Positions 10,749 to 22,682 of a stretch of 64,000 nucleotides of DNA are shown piece after piece. A program made the position numbers and the translations under genes. Source of the DNA: Apodospora peruviana (lineage: Eukaryota; Ascomycota; Sordariomycetes; Sordariales; Lasiosphaeriaceae); NCBI GenBank assembly GCA_033439685.1, contig JAUEDM010000002.1:5208001-5272000 (forward strand), given 5' to 3'. The notes under the pieces were generated by a model. The model was not told where the DNA came from, searched no databases, and worked only from the letters and a program-made list of their open reading frames with translations. Position 1 is the stretch's first letter; each line of letters starts with the position of its first letter.

Positions 10749-12293
10749 GCCCTCAAAGAGCTCCTTCTTCCTGCCGAGGTGTTAGACGTGATGCGCATTC
10801 TGGCAACGTGTTGCGGCCCCTTTATACGAGACAATCGCGTGTGGTATAGCTCGGGCGAAGGGTTTGTGGGAAGGTTACTGGGAAACTTTATTGTACGGAT
10901 ATGAGGCGTCCATCTTATGGTTTTCCATTCAAACCTTGCGGCAGGTCCCATTCAACATGCCATAGCCCAAACAATGCACTTGCTTAACTGGCTGCACGCA
11001 GGGGTTCCACGGGGAACATCCGACTCAAGGGACAAAAAAACACAAAAAAACAAGAGGGTTTGCTTACCGCGGGGTCTGTCTTAGTGAGTATCTGGTAGAC
11101 ATATTGACCACAGGAACGATCGCGACATGCGCGATATTTATAGATGTGTGGTAACTTGGTGATAATGGAGGAGGACAGAGAAGCCCCTAAGGAAAACGCG
11201 CGCGATGCGACTGAGGTACAAGCGAAAGTACACGAAGGCGACAATGTGGACCTTAAAAGACTGGCTGGACGATAGTTTGTCCGGAGAGGGAAATTGCAGA
11301 GCCCCTGTGATGGTCACGACTTGGCGGTCAAGGTGCGCGTGTGTAACGAGCGACGAGACCTACGAGGAAAGCTAACGAATAGAGAATCAACGAAAATGAG
11401 AGTGGCTTATGGGTTATCCATGTGATTGAACGCATCAAAACTGACTGATGGTCGTTGTCAGCGACGACACCGGAAACCTGTGCCTGCGTCCTGCGTGTTT
11501 GCGTCGCGATATCACCTGTGGTGTGGAGGAGCAGGACCCCAGAACGGGGAGATGCAGGGGAAAAGTCAATTGGGCTCTTTCGTCCAGTCTTTTGTTGACA
11601 TAAAATTTTGCCGGGTATTGAATGCTGGTTGGCCAGGAGCCACTGCAATGCCATCCGCACAGTGCACCCCGTAGCCCGGCGGCCCCGGCAATCTGATGAT
11701 TCTGATCCCCGCGTCTCTACCATTACACGTACATACCGATTACCTATAGTAATCCATGGAATCTGCGAACTTATACTGTCACGACTGGAGATATTCCCCT
11801 GCGGGTGTTGGCAGTCTTTGCTGTCAGAATGCAAAGTCACCTAGCATGCCATAGGCATAGTGTCGTTACGCATATCCACCCAACGGGACGCGCGGAATGC
11901 GGGATCCGTGGATCTGGGACTCGGACCTTACGAAATGACCAAGAAGAGCCGCAGAGTACAATCTGCAAGCCCAGTTGTCAATGTTGCTTATTTTGACCTG
12001 TTGGGTTCTTCACTTCCATCTTTCTTGAGTTCATCTATTCTGGTGGATTTTGATGGGAAGGATTACGACACTTCCAAATGTATAGGCCTGTAAGAACAAC
12101 AACTACGGAGTATTTCGAAGTTCAATACGTTAGTTTATCCCAGTCATCGCGGTCCAGTATAATGCAGTAGTTGAATTCGAACCATTGATTACCAGGTAGA
12201 TATATATGCAAGCAGTTTGATGCAAGCAGTTTGACAAAATGCAATCACATTCGACTATTGGACTGACTACCAGCAGAGGAATCACATATTTAT
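10749..12293. other. Intergenic: erg4 promoter and 3' side of the claudin-like gene
   Basis: About 1.5 kb with no supported gene. It should hold the erg4 promoter (nearest few hundred bases) and the 3' region of the neighbour. The small open frames lack periodic codon use and signatures. Confidence 0.5.
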
Positions 12294-13174
12294 TTATACT
12301 CCAGCCGAATCGTTCAAAAACTCGTAGCCATCCTCCGGCGGCAAAACATACGCAGATATCGCCAGACCAAAGGCGCAGAGCAGCGAAACGGAAGCGCTAG
12401 CCGTACACAGGTAAAACGACGTGTCGAGCGAATACCCAGACACCAAAAAGAGATCGTCGTAATTAAAGAGGTATGTCTGGAGAGGTCAGAAAATATTAGC
12501 TGTCGACAACCAAGCGCACGAAGAGTCACGAGAAAGAACTTACCACAAGAGCCATCGCAATAAACTGGATGGTCGCCACTCCCGCCAACATGGTCCCCAA
12601 CAGTTTCCAGCCCTTCTCGCGCTTCTGCTTGCCGCCGGCCATGATGATCAGAAAGGAAACGAGGGTGGCCAGCTCGACGACAATTGCAAAACTCATGAGG
12701 AAGCCCAAGGTCCGCCACGTGGAGCAGAACTTTTCCTCACCACCATCGCATCTCTTTGGGTCTGGGAATTCGGTGCACTCGGATCCTGACATGCAGCGCC
12801 GGTGCAGGCCGACGTTGTCGTAGACGGGGCTGCCGGGTCTCGTGTACGTGACCCATTTTGGTACGACGACCGACACGATCGTCATCACCGTGGCTGTTTT
12901 GCAATCATAATGAGTTACGAAAACACATTAAATATATATATTACATGGAAAATAGCATATTGGTGGGCCAAAGAAAAGGACAACATGTATGCATTCAAAT
13001 CGCATCGTGACGCGTTGTTGATGAGCGCGATAAAATGCGTACGGAGTAAATTGAATTACATGGAGGAAGGATGAATGATGACGTCGACAGACAACGGCTT
13101 CTGAAAAAAGCGAAACAGAACTCACCCGCAATAAGGACGGTCACGGCCGTGAAATATACTATTGGCCGCGTCAT
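12294..13174 (-). CDS. Claudin/Sur7-like four-helix membrane protein
   Basis: Three predicted exons: 13174-13126, 12893-12544 and 12476-12294, giving 193 residues. The first helix spans the first exon junction (IVYFTAVTVLIAATVMTIVSVVV). A Cys-containing outer loop follows (GLHRRCMSGSEC, RCDGG, KFCSTW), then three helices (about 85-105, 115-140 and 160-180) and a short acidic tail. One outer loop with a W/GL-x-C pattern after helix 1 and four helices is the layout of the claudin/PMP22/Sur7 superfamily, whose fungal members act at the plasma membrane and cell cortex. The exact family is uncertain. Intron 1 is 232 bp, long for this genome. Junction phases are consistent. Confidence 0.7.
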
Positions 13175-14091
13175 GTTGAATGTGAAGAAGACATGTAGTT
13201 GCAGGAACCAGACTAAAAAGGCCGTGAAAAGTGTCTTCTTCCTCCCACTCCGGCGTCTGCGGGATACTGAGGTTGAAAGGAGGATGGAATTGTTGGATGG
13301 GGGAAAAGAAGGCCAGGTTGCTGGTTTGCTTTGATACTTGAGAAAGGAACCGTCTGCCTGCCGCTTACGACGCTCGACTGCTGGGAACCGCCCACACCGC
13401 ACCCCGCGATCTGACGCTCGGGGGCACAGCATAGCCTCTCTGCACGCACGTCAAGCTCCCTACCAAGCAGGAGGCGTGCGCCGCCGATTTGTTAAACTGG
13501 AGGAGCAGGCCATACAGTTACAAGGAAGCACATGCAGGGCGCTAATACGGTATTGGTACATAAGGTAGTTCATAATACTGCAAAGGTCATCACAAACTTT
13601 GAACAAAAGATAAGGATTATTATAACAATGATAATTAAAGCGATAATGAACCCGAATAAGTATCCTAATGGTCTAAAATAATAGTAGTAACAGAGAAGAA
13701 AGGAAAAAGAAAAGGAATGATTGTGCTTGTTTGCTTGCTTGCTTGCCTGCCTGCTCTCCGCAACAACAACAAATGCAAGCCGCGAAAAGAAAAGAGAGAA
13801 ATGAAACATTTGTAAAAGAGAGAGAGGACCAGAAAACAACAATTGCTTGCGTCTTTTACCTGCCCATGCTTTTTTGCCTTTGCCCGGCTTTGTTTTATCC
13901 CAACCCAACCCAACCAAAAGCCTTCGCGAAACCAACCAAACCCAAGGCCACCTTTAATATACCTCACACACAGTGAGTAGACAACCCATCCATCCGCCTT
14001 AAAAAAGACAAATCCTTTTCTCTAGCTCTTATCCCTTAAGCCCGTTTATTTCTTGTAATTTCTTTTTTTGATGTCTTTATTTCGAAGTCCC
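13175..14091. other. Intergenic: claudin-like gene promoter and Sec7-PH gene 3' end
   Basis: 917 bp with no gene seen. It includes GCTT-type short repeats (about 13727-13752) and A/T-rich tracts. Confidence 0.5.
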
Positions 14092-17000
14092 TCAAGCACT
14101 AACAGCTTGGAAAGGAGGGGAACTCGCCAGTCTCTCACCACTCTCACCACCACCACCAGTACCATAGGCCTCGCCCGCATCCTGCTGCTGCTTCTCTTCC
14201 TTCTCCCCAGCACAGCTCCTACCCTTGCTCGGGGGCGAAGACCCCGGCGACGACGCCGGCTCCGGCGTGAAAAACACCGTCCGTCTCTTATCCTGTTCAC
14301 CCCCTTCAACACTCCCGCTGCCCCTGCTCATCGGCGGGCTACTACTCGAATCATTGTCCTCCTCATCAGCAGCTAGAGCAGCAGCATCCTCGCCCTCAAG
14401 GCGAAGCACAGCTTCCTCCACCGCATCCTCATCTTCCTCATCCACCTCGCCGTCGATAGGAGGCAGCGGCGTCCGTCTTCCATCCGAAAAGCTCACAGCC
14501 GCATCGCTGTCCTCCGCATCAGACGGCAACGCCAGGCTCCCACCCGACGAGGACATCAACGTACCTCCATTCTTCATGATGACCGCCTGGGCAGACGAAT
14601 ACTTCCTGTGTAGCTCTCTAAAGCTCCTGGCCGTGGCCGTGGATGCGCTAGCCGCCGAGCCGCGGTGTTCGCGCACCGCATCCGACGCCGACCGCGCAGT
14701 CAGGACGGACCGAAAGTCTGCGACGTAGTCCCCGTTACGACTAGCAGCAGCAGCAGCTGCTGCTGCTGCTGCTGCACTACCACCACCAGGAGTCGTCACA
14801 TCCACACCAGGAATCATGACAGCAGCAGATGGCGACGACACCCCGTTGTCATCCCGCTGCTTTCGCTGCCGGATGCGTTCCTCGGGCGTCATGGCCTGGA
14901 TCTGCAACTCGTTGCCAAAGGTGATAACCGACGCTTTCTTTCCGTGAACCACAAACGATCCAGTGCCGCGAGAAAGGATATCGGGACCGTTGTCAAAAGT
15001 GGTCTCGTCTGACATGGCCCCGCTCGAGACCGAGTCCCTGCCCTTGCGACTGCGGTGATGCGAGATGTGGCCCGCACCCTCCCTAAGCGTGCGCTGAAGA
15101 CTACGACGGATCTTATTCCGGTCGTGTCGATCAGTGGCCGGGGTGCTGCTGGAGTGGCGCTCTCCTCGTTCGACGCCATCTTCAGAAAGCTCGACAGCAG
15201 TGCTTGGAGTCTTTTGTTGTTCCAGGCTGTCCAAAGGCTCGTCCCCGATAAGGCCGGTCTTCTTGAGCAGATCGCGTTCCTCGGCGTCGATTTCAGGATG
15301 GTCAAATTTGGACTGCTCCGGAGCACTGCTTGAGCTGGCCATATTTCTGGGTGGCGTCGCTGTGATAGACCGATTGGACGAGACCACGCTCGAGACTGAC
15401 CCCTTACGGAGATCCACATGCTCGAACGTGAGACCTGGCAGCTCCCACGAGTTTTGGTGCCGATGGAAACTAAACGCCGTGGCGCTGGTCGGTGGGGTCT
15501 GGAAGACGTCGGTCAACGGCGAGGAATCGTCGTCAGACCTTCCGGTGACGGTGGAGGTTCTTGTCAGGGATGATTTAACTGGAGATCGAGGACTCCGTGG
15601 GACAGCTGAGCCGTTGCCTGCCTTGGAGTCCTCCTTGATCACCAGCTTTTCCGGAACCGGTGTGCCATTTGCGCTGGGACTAGCGGTCGAACCGAGTGAC
15701 TGACGTTCCTCCTCGAGGTCCATCAACAGAATATCTCGATGACACTTGAGCTTCCAGATCTCCATCCGCGTCCACTTCAGTTGCGCCGCCATCCGCGCCG
15801 CCGATAGCAGCATATGCTCCCGGGTTTTCGGCTGTATCGGGGCCAGAATCTGGAGGTGCCTCGAATTCCGCAGCTGAGACTCTAGAAGCTTCTCTGCCTT
15901 CTGTAGCTGCTCGTTGGCATCGGCAACCTTCTGCAACATGATATCTCGTCGAGCTGCCAAGATATCTTGCGCCATCTTGTGATCAATCCGACTGCGCGAT
16001 ACCATCACCTCACCGGTAGGTGTCTGTATCGATTGCGCGCTGTCCATATCTAGCCTTCTTATAGCTCGTCGGGATTGTCCGTCATAGCTGCCACCCACAA
16101 CGCCGCGCATCCGTACCCCCGATGATCTGAAAGCCGCGGCGTAATTCAATTTCGCCAACCAGTCATTCATTTCATCCTCATCATCCGCCAGCAGTACTTC
16201 TTCAAACCCGCCATGTCTGACATAGACGAAGGCATGCTTGTGCTTTTTGTAGGTCGAGTCCATCAAGGCTACAGCGCCATCGGTTGACATTAAGGCGTCG
16301 GGCTTGAACTGATCCAACGGCGGCTTGAAGATGCACGGATCGCCACCATGTCCCTTCTTTACATGGTCTTCATACTGATGCATCAAACTCTTTATCCACG
16401 TGGTATTGCGGAAGAAGTAGAGCTGAGCTCCGGTGAGGATGGCACCCCATTCTTGCCACGGTGATCTGGTCTTCTTTTTCTTTGTATCTTTCCGCCACAA
16501 CAACCCAACCTTGGTAATCTTGATGTCTACAATGCCTGGATGTGCGTGTTCGGGGTTCGTCTTCGTCCTTTCAGTCATGAAAGCATCAGGACGAGACCTG
16601 GCAGAAACGATCTGCAGGACACCGGTTTTGAAGAATGTCCTTTGGAGTTCTCTCAGGTTGAGGGAGCTGGCGGTGCCCACATAGCTGTAGTGGTCTTCCA
16701 GGTTCATCACATCCTTCAGATTAGGTCTTAGAATGTCTAACCTGTTATCGATGATGAGCGTATAAGGGTCTATAGGCTCCTTGGCGACCCTTTTCACTGG
16801 ATCCGCTGCAGCGTTTGGAAATATTGACTTTTTCCGAGCTTTGTGCGTGATGATCCGCTCTCCGTTGATGTCCAAATCATCTTCAACATGGATGAAGGGC
16901 GTATATGTGATATTATCGTAGAAGACTTCGAGGATTTCATCAAAGATGCCTTCTCCCCTTGTGTTTTTCAAATAGTCCGCCTTCTGCATCTTGTGCTTGT

Positions 17001-18819
17001 TGTTCTTGTTGAAAACATCCGTATGGAGGATCAAAAGCGAAAAGGCGATGAAATATGCCTGGTCAGGAGTCGAGTAGACCCCGGGGTTGCATTCATGGTA
17101 TCGGTTGGCAAAAGCTTGGAGACAACGATCGATCTGTTGAGTCTCCTTAGGAAGCTCAGCCTCCATGAGCAGCTTCCGGATTGCCATGTCCATCGGGTCT
17201 TCGAAGAACTTGAAACTGCGCATGTAGCTCCGTAATACCGACTGGGAAAATGGATCGGTGCCCTTGGAGAGGGCGGCTGCGATGACGCTCCGGCTAACAA
17301 CTTCTAACAGACGCTCGAGATATCTAGCTGGTGTGTCATCGTCCCGACGCTCGGGAAGTATGATGGAGTCTCTAGGAAGTTGTAGAGAATTATTCTTTGA
17401 CGTACTCGAGCCTGGTGTCGCTGGAGTCAGCGTTCCTTGGCGGGCCCCTGACGGCTCCGAATTCTGTCGGAGGCGGCTTAGACCCAAAAGATCACCGAAA
17501 CTCTTCCGGCCAGCTGAAGTTGACGTTCTAGCGGTCGGGGGTGCCAGGTGCTCATCTACCGATACCCGCGGAGAGTTTCTACCTAGAGAGCTCAGCGTCG
17601 ACGATCTACCCCTCCTATGCAGATGCGTCCGAGTTGGTGAGGAAGCCCCAGAGTTTCGAGAGCTTGGTCTGAAGAATGCTGTCGCTGGTGAGACATTGGA
17701 TTTGTTGGTGAAAAGGGCGAGGGCCGACGTAGGTGGGGTTGCAGCACCGTTCCTTGTCGACGGCCTTGAAGGGGTCGGGGTTAGCTGGTTGGCGACCGAT
17801 GGGGTTTTGGAAGGAGACGCAGCCTCTGATGATGGGGTTGGCGCAGCGAGAGACGAGCTCGAAGCATTTGAATCTCGTGTGAATGACGTCTTGCTCTTCG
17901 GCTGAAGATGAGCTATAGGGAACAGAGGTTCAGGTTGCTTCCGTTTCCTACGGGATAGTCTAAAGAATGTGGTTGTTGTCGAGACCGTGTGGGTTGTTGT
18001 CGTGGTGCTTCCGTATACTCTGTCCCCTGAGCTCGCGTCTGACCTCGACGATTCGGAAAGACGATTGACTGGGAGCGCCAGAGTTGACTGGTTGTCATCA
18101 CCATATGCTGGAGGTCCCTGAGAAGATGCTGGTCGCCTCGGTTCATCAAACGTCACACTCTGTCTGCCCGGCGTGCTCGCTTCGGAAGCAGGAGCTCTGG
18201 CCTTCCACCTTTCACTTAGCTCAACCACGTTATCCCCGGTCTCGTCCGCCTGCTCTATCCTGGGCAATTCGCCAGACTTGCGGAGCCGAGGAGCGAATCT
18301 CATCCTAGAGGGCTTCCTTCGCGGTGCAGTCTCGTCGAAAGTCGGCGCTGTAGTGATAATCTCGGGAGCTGCGGGTTCATGTGTAAGTGCCTGCAGACAG
18401 GAAGCCGGCGAAGAGAACATACGACGCGGTAGCGGGGGAGGCTTCTGTCCGGCCGCATGAAGCTTAGCTTTGGCAGCCAGCTGTGAGTCGGAGGCATTGC
18501 GGAACCGCAGCATGGAGAAGCGTCGATGTTTGTTCGTTTCTTCTTGCACGGGAGGAAATAGGTGCCGGTCTGCGGCACCGTCTACCGACGGAGCAGCATG
18601 ACTCGATGTCGACGACATAGCATCGTCAGTCGGGGTCGCGGGAGGGGCGGGGACATTGTCCGCGTCGAGATCATCCGAGACGACCGTCAGGGTCGGAACG
18701 TCGGAGGTCGAGTCCCTTCCCGAGGAGCTCTGATCTGGCACGTCGAGATTGTCGGCGACGGTATGTCGGCGGTTGTCAGCCTCGCTGGCTACGTTGCCGC
18801 GGCGTCGCAGGAACGGCAT
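14092..18819 (-). CDS. Sec7-PH guanine-nucleotide exchange factor for Arf GTPases
   Basis: Single open frame of 1575 residues. Proteins of this kind load Arf-family GTPases with GTP to drive vesicle traffic. The first 500 residues are Ser/Thr/Pro-rich and look disordered. The Sec7 domain lies at about 505-645, with the glutamic finger in ELPKETQQI (Glu at about 558) and AFSLLILHTDVFN, both needed for exchange. A PH domain follows at about 765-895 (LLWRKDTKKKK through MNDWLAKLNYAAAF), then a helical segment (ADANEQLQKAEKLLESQL), then another 500 disordered residues. A run of 13 or so Ala near residue 1350 is encoded by a palindromic GCA/GCT array. The layout recalls the Syt1/EFA6 class. Start is the first ATG; no intron is needed. 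Confidence 0.88.
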   Translation of the reverse strand: MPFLRRRGNVASEADNRRHTVADNLDVPDQSSSGRDSTSDVPTLTVVSDDLDADNVPAPPATPTDDAMSSTSSHAAPSVDGAADRHLFPPVQEETNKHRRFSMLRFRNASDSQLAAKAKLHAAGQKPPPLPRRMFSSPASCLQALTHEPAAPEIITTAPTFDETAPRRKPSRMRFAPRLRKSGELPRIEQADETGDNVVELSERWKARAPASEASTPGRQSVTFDEPRRPASSQGPPAYGDDNQSTLALPVNRLSESSRSDASSGDRVYGSTTTTTHTVSTTTTFFRLSRRKRKQPEPLFPIAHLQPKSKTSFTRDSNASSSSLAAPTPSSEAASPSKTPSVANQLTPTPSRPSTRNGAATPPTSALALFTNKSNVSPATAFFRPSSRNSGASSPTRTHLHRRGRSSTLSSLGRNSPRVSVDEHLAPPTARTSTSAGRKSFGDLLGLSRLRQNSEPSGARQGTLTPATPGSSTSKNNSLQLPRDSIILPERRDDDTPARYLERLLEVVSRSVIAAALSKGTDPFSQSVLRSYMRSFKFFEDPMDMAIRKLLMEAELPKETQQIDRCLQAFANRYHECNPGVYSTPDQAYFIAFSLLILHTDVFNKNNKHKMQKADYLKNTRGEGIFDEILEVFYDNITYTPFIHVEDDLDINGERIITHKARKKSIFPNAAADPVKRVAKEPIDPYTLIIDNRLDILRPNLKDVMNLEDHYSYVGTASSLNLRELQRTFFKTGVLQIVSARSRPDAFMTERTKTNPEHAHPGIVDIKITKVGLLWRKDTKKKKTRSPWQEWGAILTGAQLYFFRNTTWIKSLMHQYEDHVKKGHGGDPCIFKPPLDQFKPDALMSTDGAVALMDSTYKKHKHAFVYVRHGGFEEVLLADDEDEMNDWLAKLNYAAAFRSSGVRMRGVVGGSYDGQSRRAIRRLDMDSAQSIQTPTGEVMVSRSRIDHKMAQDILAARRDIMLQKVADANEQLQKAEKLLESQLRNSRHLQILAPIQPKTREHMLLSAARMAAQLKWTRMEIWKLKCHRDILLMDLEEERQSLGSTASPSANGTPVPEKLVIKEDSKAGNGSAVPRSPRSPVKSSLTRTSTVTGRSDDDSSPLTDVFQTPPTSATAFSFHRHQNSWELPGLTFEHVDLRKGSVSSVVSSNRSITATPPRNMASSSSAPEQSKFDHPEIDAEERDLLKKTGLIGDEPLDSLEQQKTPSTAVELSEDGVERGERHSSSTPATDRHDRNKIRRSLQRTLREGAGHISHHRSRKGRDSVSSGAMSDETTFDNGPDILSRGTGSFVVHGKKASVITFGNELQIQAMTPEERIRQRKQRDDNGVSSPSAAVMIPGVDVTTPGGGSAAAAAAAAAAASRNGDYVADFRSVLTARSASDAVREHRGSAASASTATARSFRELHRKYSSAQAVIMKNGGTLMSSSGGSLALPSDAEDSDAAVSFSDGRRTPLPPIDGEVDEEDEDAVEEAVLRLEGEDAAALAADEEDNDSSSSPPMSRGSGSVEGGEQDKRRTVFFTPEPASSPGSSPPSKGRSCAGEKEEKQQQDAGEAYGTGGGGESGERLASSPPFQAVSA
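14743..14775. repeat. Palindromic AGC/GCT triplet array inside the Sec7 gene
   Basis: An AGC run meets a GCT run head to head, giving a self-complementary tract of about 28-33 bp that encodes poly-Ala on the minus strand. It could form a hairpin in single-stranded DNA or RNA. Confidence 0.85.
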
Positions 18820-20040
18820 GGCTTGTGGGTATCGGCGGTCGTCTCAATCCATCGGGACGCATGCATACACGGTGGGATCACCGTCTTCGGGCAGCATCAA
18901 CAGCTCATCAATGGGACTCCGGGTGAGCGATAAGCTAAAGCCCAGGGGCAGATTACCGGTACAATATCACCAAATGGAGCAACGAGTGGAGTTATCGGTC
19001 GAGTCGGAGTGGCAGTGGCACCGGCAGTGGCAGTCGAACAACGGTCGCAGATTCGCGGCGCCGAAGGGTTATTCGAGGGGTCGGGTATACCTAGTTACGG
19101 TTTCTGCGCGTGGGAGGAGTGCCGCAGTGGCTCGATCGCAGCAGCATATGCTATCTAGGCATTCGATCCGTATAACTGTGTAAGGTATCTAGATAGGTCA
19201 AGGCCGGGTCGGGGGGGAGATGAAATGCGAAGGATTCGACAGCTTTGAGCCCCTTTCGCGAGCGTCTGTCCTGGCCGAGCGAATGAGCCTCGATCAAATG
19301 GCCAAACCAGACCCTAGACCCAGTCGGACCCAAAGTGATGTGGAGGCGCCGCTAGCGTTCGCTGCGTGGGACTGGGACCGTGTGTGTGGCCAGTGATGGT
19401 CAGCTCTTCCCAGCTGAGCGCAGAGACGGCAGGGTATCCCCCCACTTCTCCCACTTTTCAGCAAACCAAACACGGTCTAAACCCGTTCCAGTTTGCGATA
19501 GGTGTGAAGTGGAGCCACCTTGGAAGACCTGGGAACGCAAAGCTGTTTTCATGCGACACACTCCTATCCAATACTTCCTGTCTTGTTTCGACGACGTTTC
19601 TGTTGGCAAGCAGGAATCGAATCACCGCAATTGTCCGGGTCCTGGACGGCAGTTGCATGAATTGACGCTTGCGGATTATTTGCCAACAGGCCGGAGTTTA
19701 TAGGAGGTCTACCCATTGATCTTCGTCCAGAAACCGGGTCCCTGGATGATACAATAAACACAGTCTGTATCCTGCAAAGCCCAGCTTTTGGTTGATGGTC
19801 CCGTCAATAAGTCTGCACCTGCAAGTGCAAAAACCTTACGATGCTATCAAGACGTTTCAACTATTTTAATCAAGGCGTTATTCACCTGTGACTGCCTCCG
19901 CTGTTCACCGTAAAATGGTGTCTAAAACTATAATTTCAACGCCTTTTCGCTTCTTCCCCAAGGTATCCGATTACCAAAATGCAAATCCAAAACCCGCCCC
20001 GTGAACAACGCCGCCCAATTTGATCCCACGAGCTTCTAAC
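18820..20040. other. Intergenic: Sec7-PH gene promoter and ecm14 3' side
   Basis: 1.2 kb with no supported gene. The part next to 18819 should contain the promoter and leader of the ArfGEF gene. Confidence 0.5.
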
Positions 20041-21848
20041 TTACCGTACCCGATTCCTCCTCTTGAGGTCTGTCACTGTCCATTCCCGGACCTCGTCGAG
20101 TGGCTCATTCTGGAATGATGGCTTCTCAATCCCGTTGTTCCCGAGCAAGAAGTCGCCAAAATACTTCAGCGCATTGAGCATTTCCTCGCCTGTCGGAACA
20201 ATGTGTTCTTTCGGGAGCAGGAACCCGTAACTACCAGTATCTCGAAGTTTAACTTGATAGCTATATCGGGCATGAAGCTCATCTGCAAGAAGGTCAAAGC
20301 CAGGGTCAGCTGATTGGTCCTGAAACAACAAATAAAAAAAGTATAAAACAAGCTTTTCGGACTCTGGGGGAAGGACATACGGTAAAACCAGTCGATGGCT
20401 GAGCCACCACCGGACTCGATGCGGGGGAGAGAGCCGCTCGCGCTGTAAGCCCTCGCAACTGCACCCTCGCACGCCGAAGCAACGCTATAGAATTCTCCAC
20501 TCGAAAGCCGGATCGCCTTGGCCAAGCCAACCGCGAGCTCCTCGAGGTTCTCGCGGTTTGGTGGATCGACCGCGCAGGTGTAAGAATAGGGGAACAGGAC
20601 CTGCTGCGAGTACGAATGCAGGTCCAGAAACCCGATGAAGTTGATGTTATTCTTTTCCGTTTCATTCTTGGCCCATTCGGCCAGCTCCCACGCCTCGACG
20701 GCTTGGAACGGCTTGTCCCCGCCGTAGCTCTCGGAGCACGGGTCAGCCTTGTGCTTGATGCCGTCCCACTCGAATCCGAACGCATGATCGAGATCGAGCC
20801 CGCGGCAGAAGCGCATCTTCGTCTGCTGTCTCGACTTGCGCCACAGCCGGTCAGTCTGCCACGTATAATCGTAGCCATCCGGGTTGAGCACGGGAATAAA
20901 GACGATGTCGAAATGTTGGAGGAGTTTGGTGGTCATGGGCTCCTTGCCATAGCTCGTGATGATAGACCAGAGGAGGTAGGTTACGGTACTGGTGGAAATC
21001 CACTCGCGACCGTGGAGACCGCCAGTTACAAGAATCGTTTTCCTCGGGCCCGGTGTCTCGATACTGCGGTCCCCAACACGCATACCCAGAATGTCTCGAC
21101 CTTCGTATGATTTCCCGACAACTATCATGCTGGATATATCAGGGAACAGGGCTTCATAGAGGCGCATCCAGCTTGTGATGACCTGAATGGGTGTTAGCAT
21201 GACATCCTCGGAGCGCCAAGGGAGGGAAATATCTCTCACCGAGAGAGGCTGGTAGTCCTGGAAGAAGATATCGCCCACGCCATCTACCAATTTACTGGCC
21301 CCGGCCTGATCAGTCACGGTTGAGTCGCCCTGAAAGCATGCAGCTCGCTTCGAAGGGTACGTATTCCACACTGCGGCCGCCACGTCTGCAATCAAGACGG
21401 TTGGTTGCAGTGACTTCGGCAGTAAAGTAAGGAGCGAGGACAGATAATCCCGGTGAAGCCTTATATCGACATATTCAGGTGTGAAGGCCCATATATCCAA
21501 AAACATCTGGTTTGCGGCTCTCGAGAGCGCAGCCTCCTCCTCCGAGTTGGTCACGTTGAACCGCACGACAACCTCCTTTCGGTATTGCGACCATAGTGCT
21601 GCATCCGGCTTCGTTTCCTTCGCTCCCCTTCTACCCGAGGACGGGGGGGGGCCAAACACGATTTCAACGGCACTGTCACGCAACCATCTTAAGAAGGGGA
21701 ACACATGGCCGCGGTCGCTGTGGCAGTTGTGGGCCAAGTTGGTTTCGCGTGCGTCGTGCCGGGGACCCGCGGCGGCGGCGGTCGAAATGGTAAAAGCGAG
21801 AAGAACAGCAGATAAGGCGATTAAGCTTCTTCGGGTAAGCAGTTGCAT
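20041..21848 (-). CDS. ecm14: Ecm14-type inactive metallocarboxypeptidase (M14), secreted
   Basis: Two exons: 21848-20381 and 20282-20041, giving 569 residues. I chose the ATG at 21848 rather than one 78 nt upstream because it starts a clear signal peptide (MQLLTRRSLIALSAVLLAFT). An activation-peptide region (about 90-160) precedes the M14 fold. The zinc ligands are present: HGRE (His279, Glu282) and LDLHS (His411). The residue that should be the catalytic Glu in the ELRDTG motif is Lys (VKLRDTGSYGFLLP, Lys501), as known for Ecm14 pseudoenzymes linked to cell-wall assembly. The intron (GTATGT donor, GCAG acceptor) is needed to reach this C-terminal motif. The gene is divergent from the next one. 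Confidence 0.93.
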
Positions 21849-22682
21849 CTTTGCGTCCGTCTTCCGTTCGTGTGTGATCTCACGTGCGTGATCTCGGCGA
21901 AAGGGTGTGGTTGGAGGAGGTCTCAAACGATTCCCGACTGTTTGACCCTTGCCACCGGGTGCAAGGTACGGGCAGTGGGCACTTCAGATCGAGGGGCCTT
22001 CCATGCCTGGTTTGTTTGGTCGAGCCGCCACGAGTCTGGACCGCGGTTGCCTGGAACTTCAAGTGCCGCAGTCCTCATGGGCAGCCGCCACGACTGGCTG
22101 CCAGCTGGTACTCGGCCTTGGCAGCCAAGCTCAAGTCAACTTGTTTCCACACGACCCTTCCTGCCTTCACAATGCAGTGGAGAGAGAGAATCATAAATGT
22201 CAAGAATGTCTTGATTACCGGGCAGGTATCATAAGAGCAAGATACTGCGCATATATGGCCTAATATTGCGTATTATATTCTTAAGAGTCCTCAGTCACCC
22301 CTCTGGAACCCGCTGGCAGTACCTTAGCACCTCAGGTACCTTTCAGGTTACCAGATATTCATAAGGTGCTATTTTGCTCTTTTGTCTTGCTTACACTACA
22401 CACTGTCTTTGCAACGTTAAGTTATCAAGAATGTTCAAAACATCATCTTCATGGAATCTCTCAGAATGGCGATGCTGCCCAGAGCCATCACTAGCTTCGC
22501 CCAACATTAATCGGGCACGACAATGCATTCAGTCCCCACGATTCGACTGATGTTGGGACGCGATTGGCCACCGGGCTGGCTGTCGCAAGCGCTTGGCCCC
22601 GCGTTCTCGCACTCATCCCATCTCATCACTTCAGCTCATTCATCTAAGGTATATCCTATTTTGCACGTTCAGATAAAGCAAG
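21849..22682. promoter_or_regulatory. Divergent intergenic region, ecm14 and unknown Ser-rich gene
   Basis: 834 bp between two divergent starts. No gene is seen. GGTACCTTTCAGGTTACC-type short repeats occur at about 22318-22360. Confidence 0.4.
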
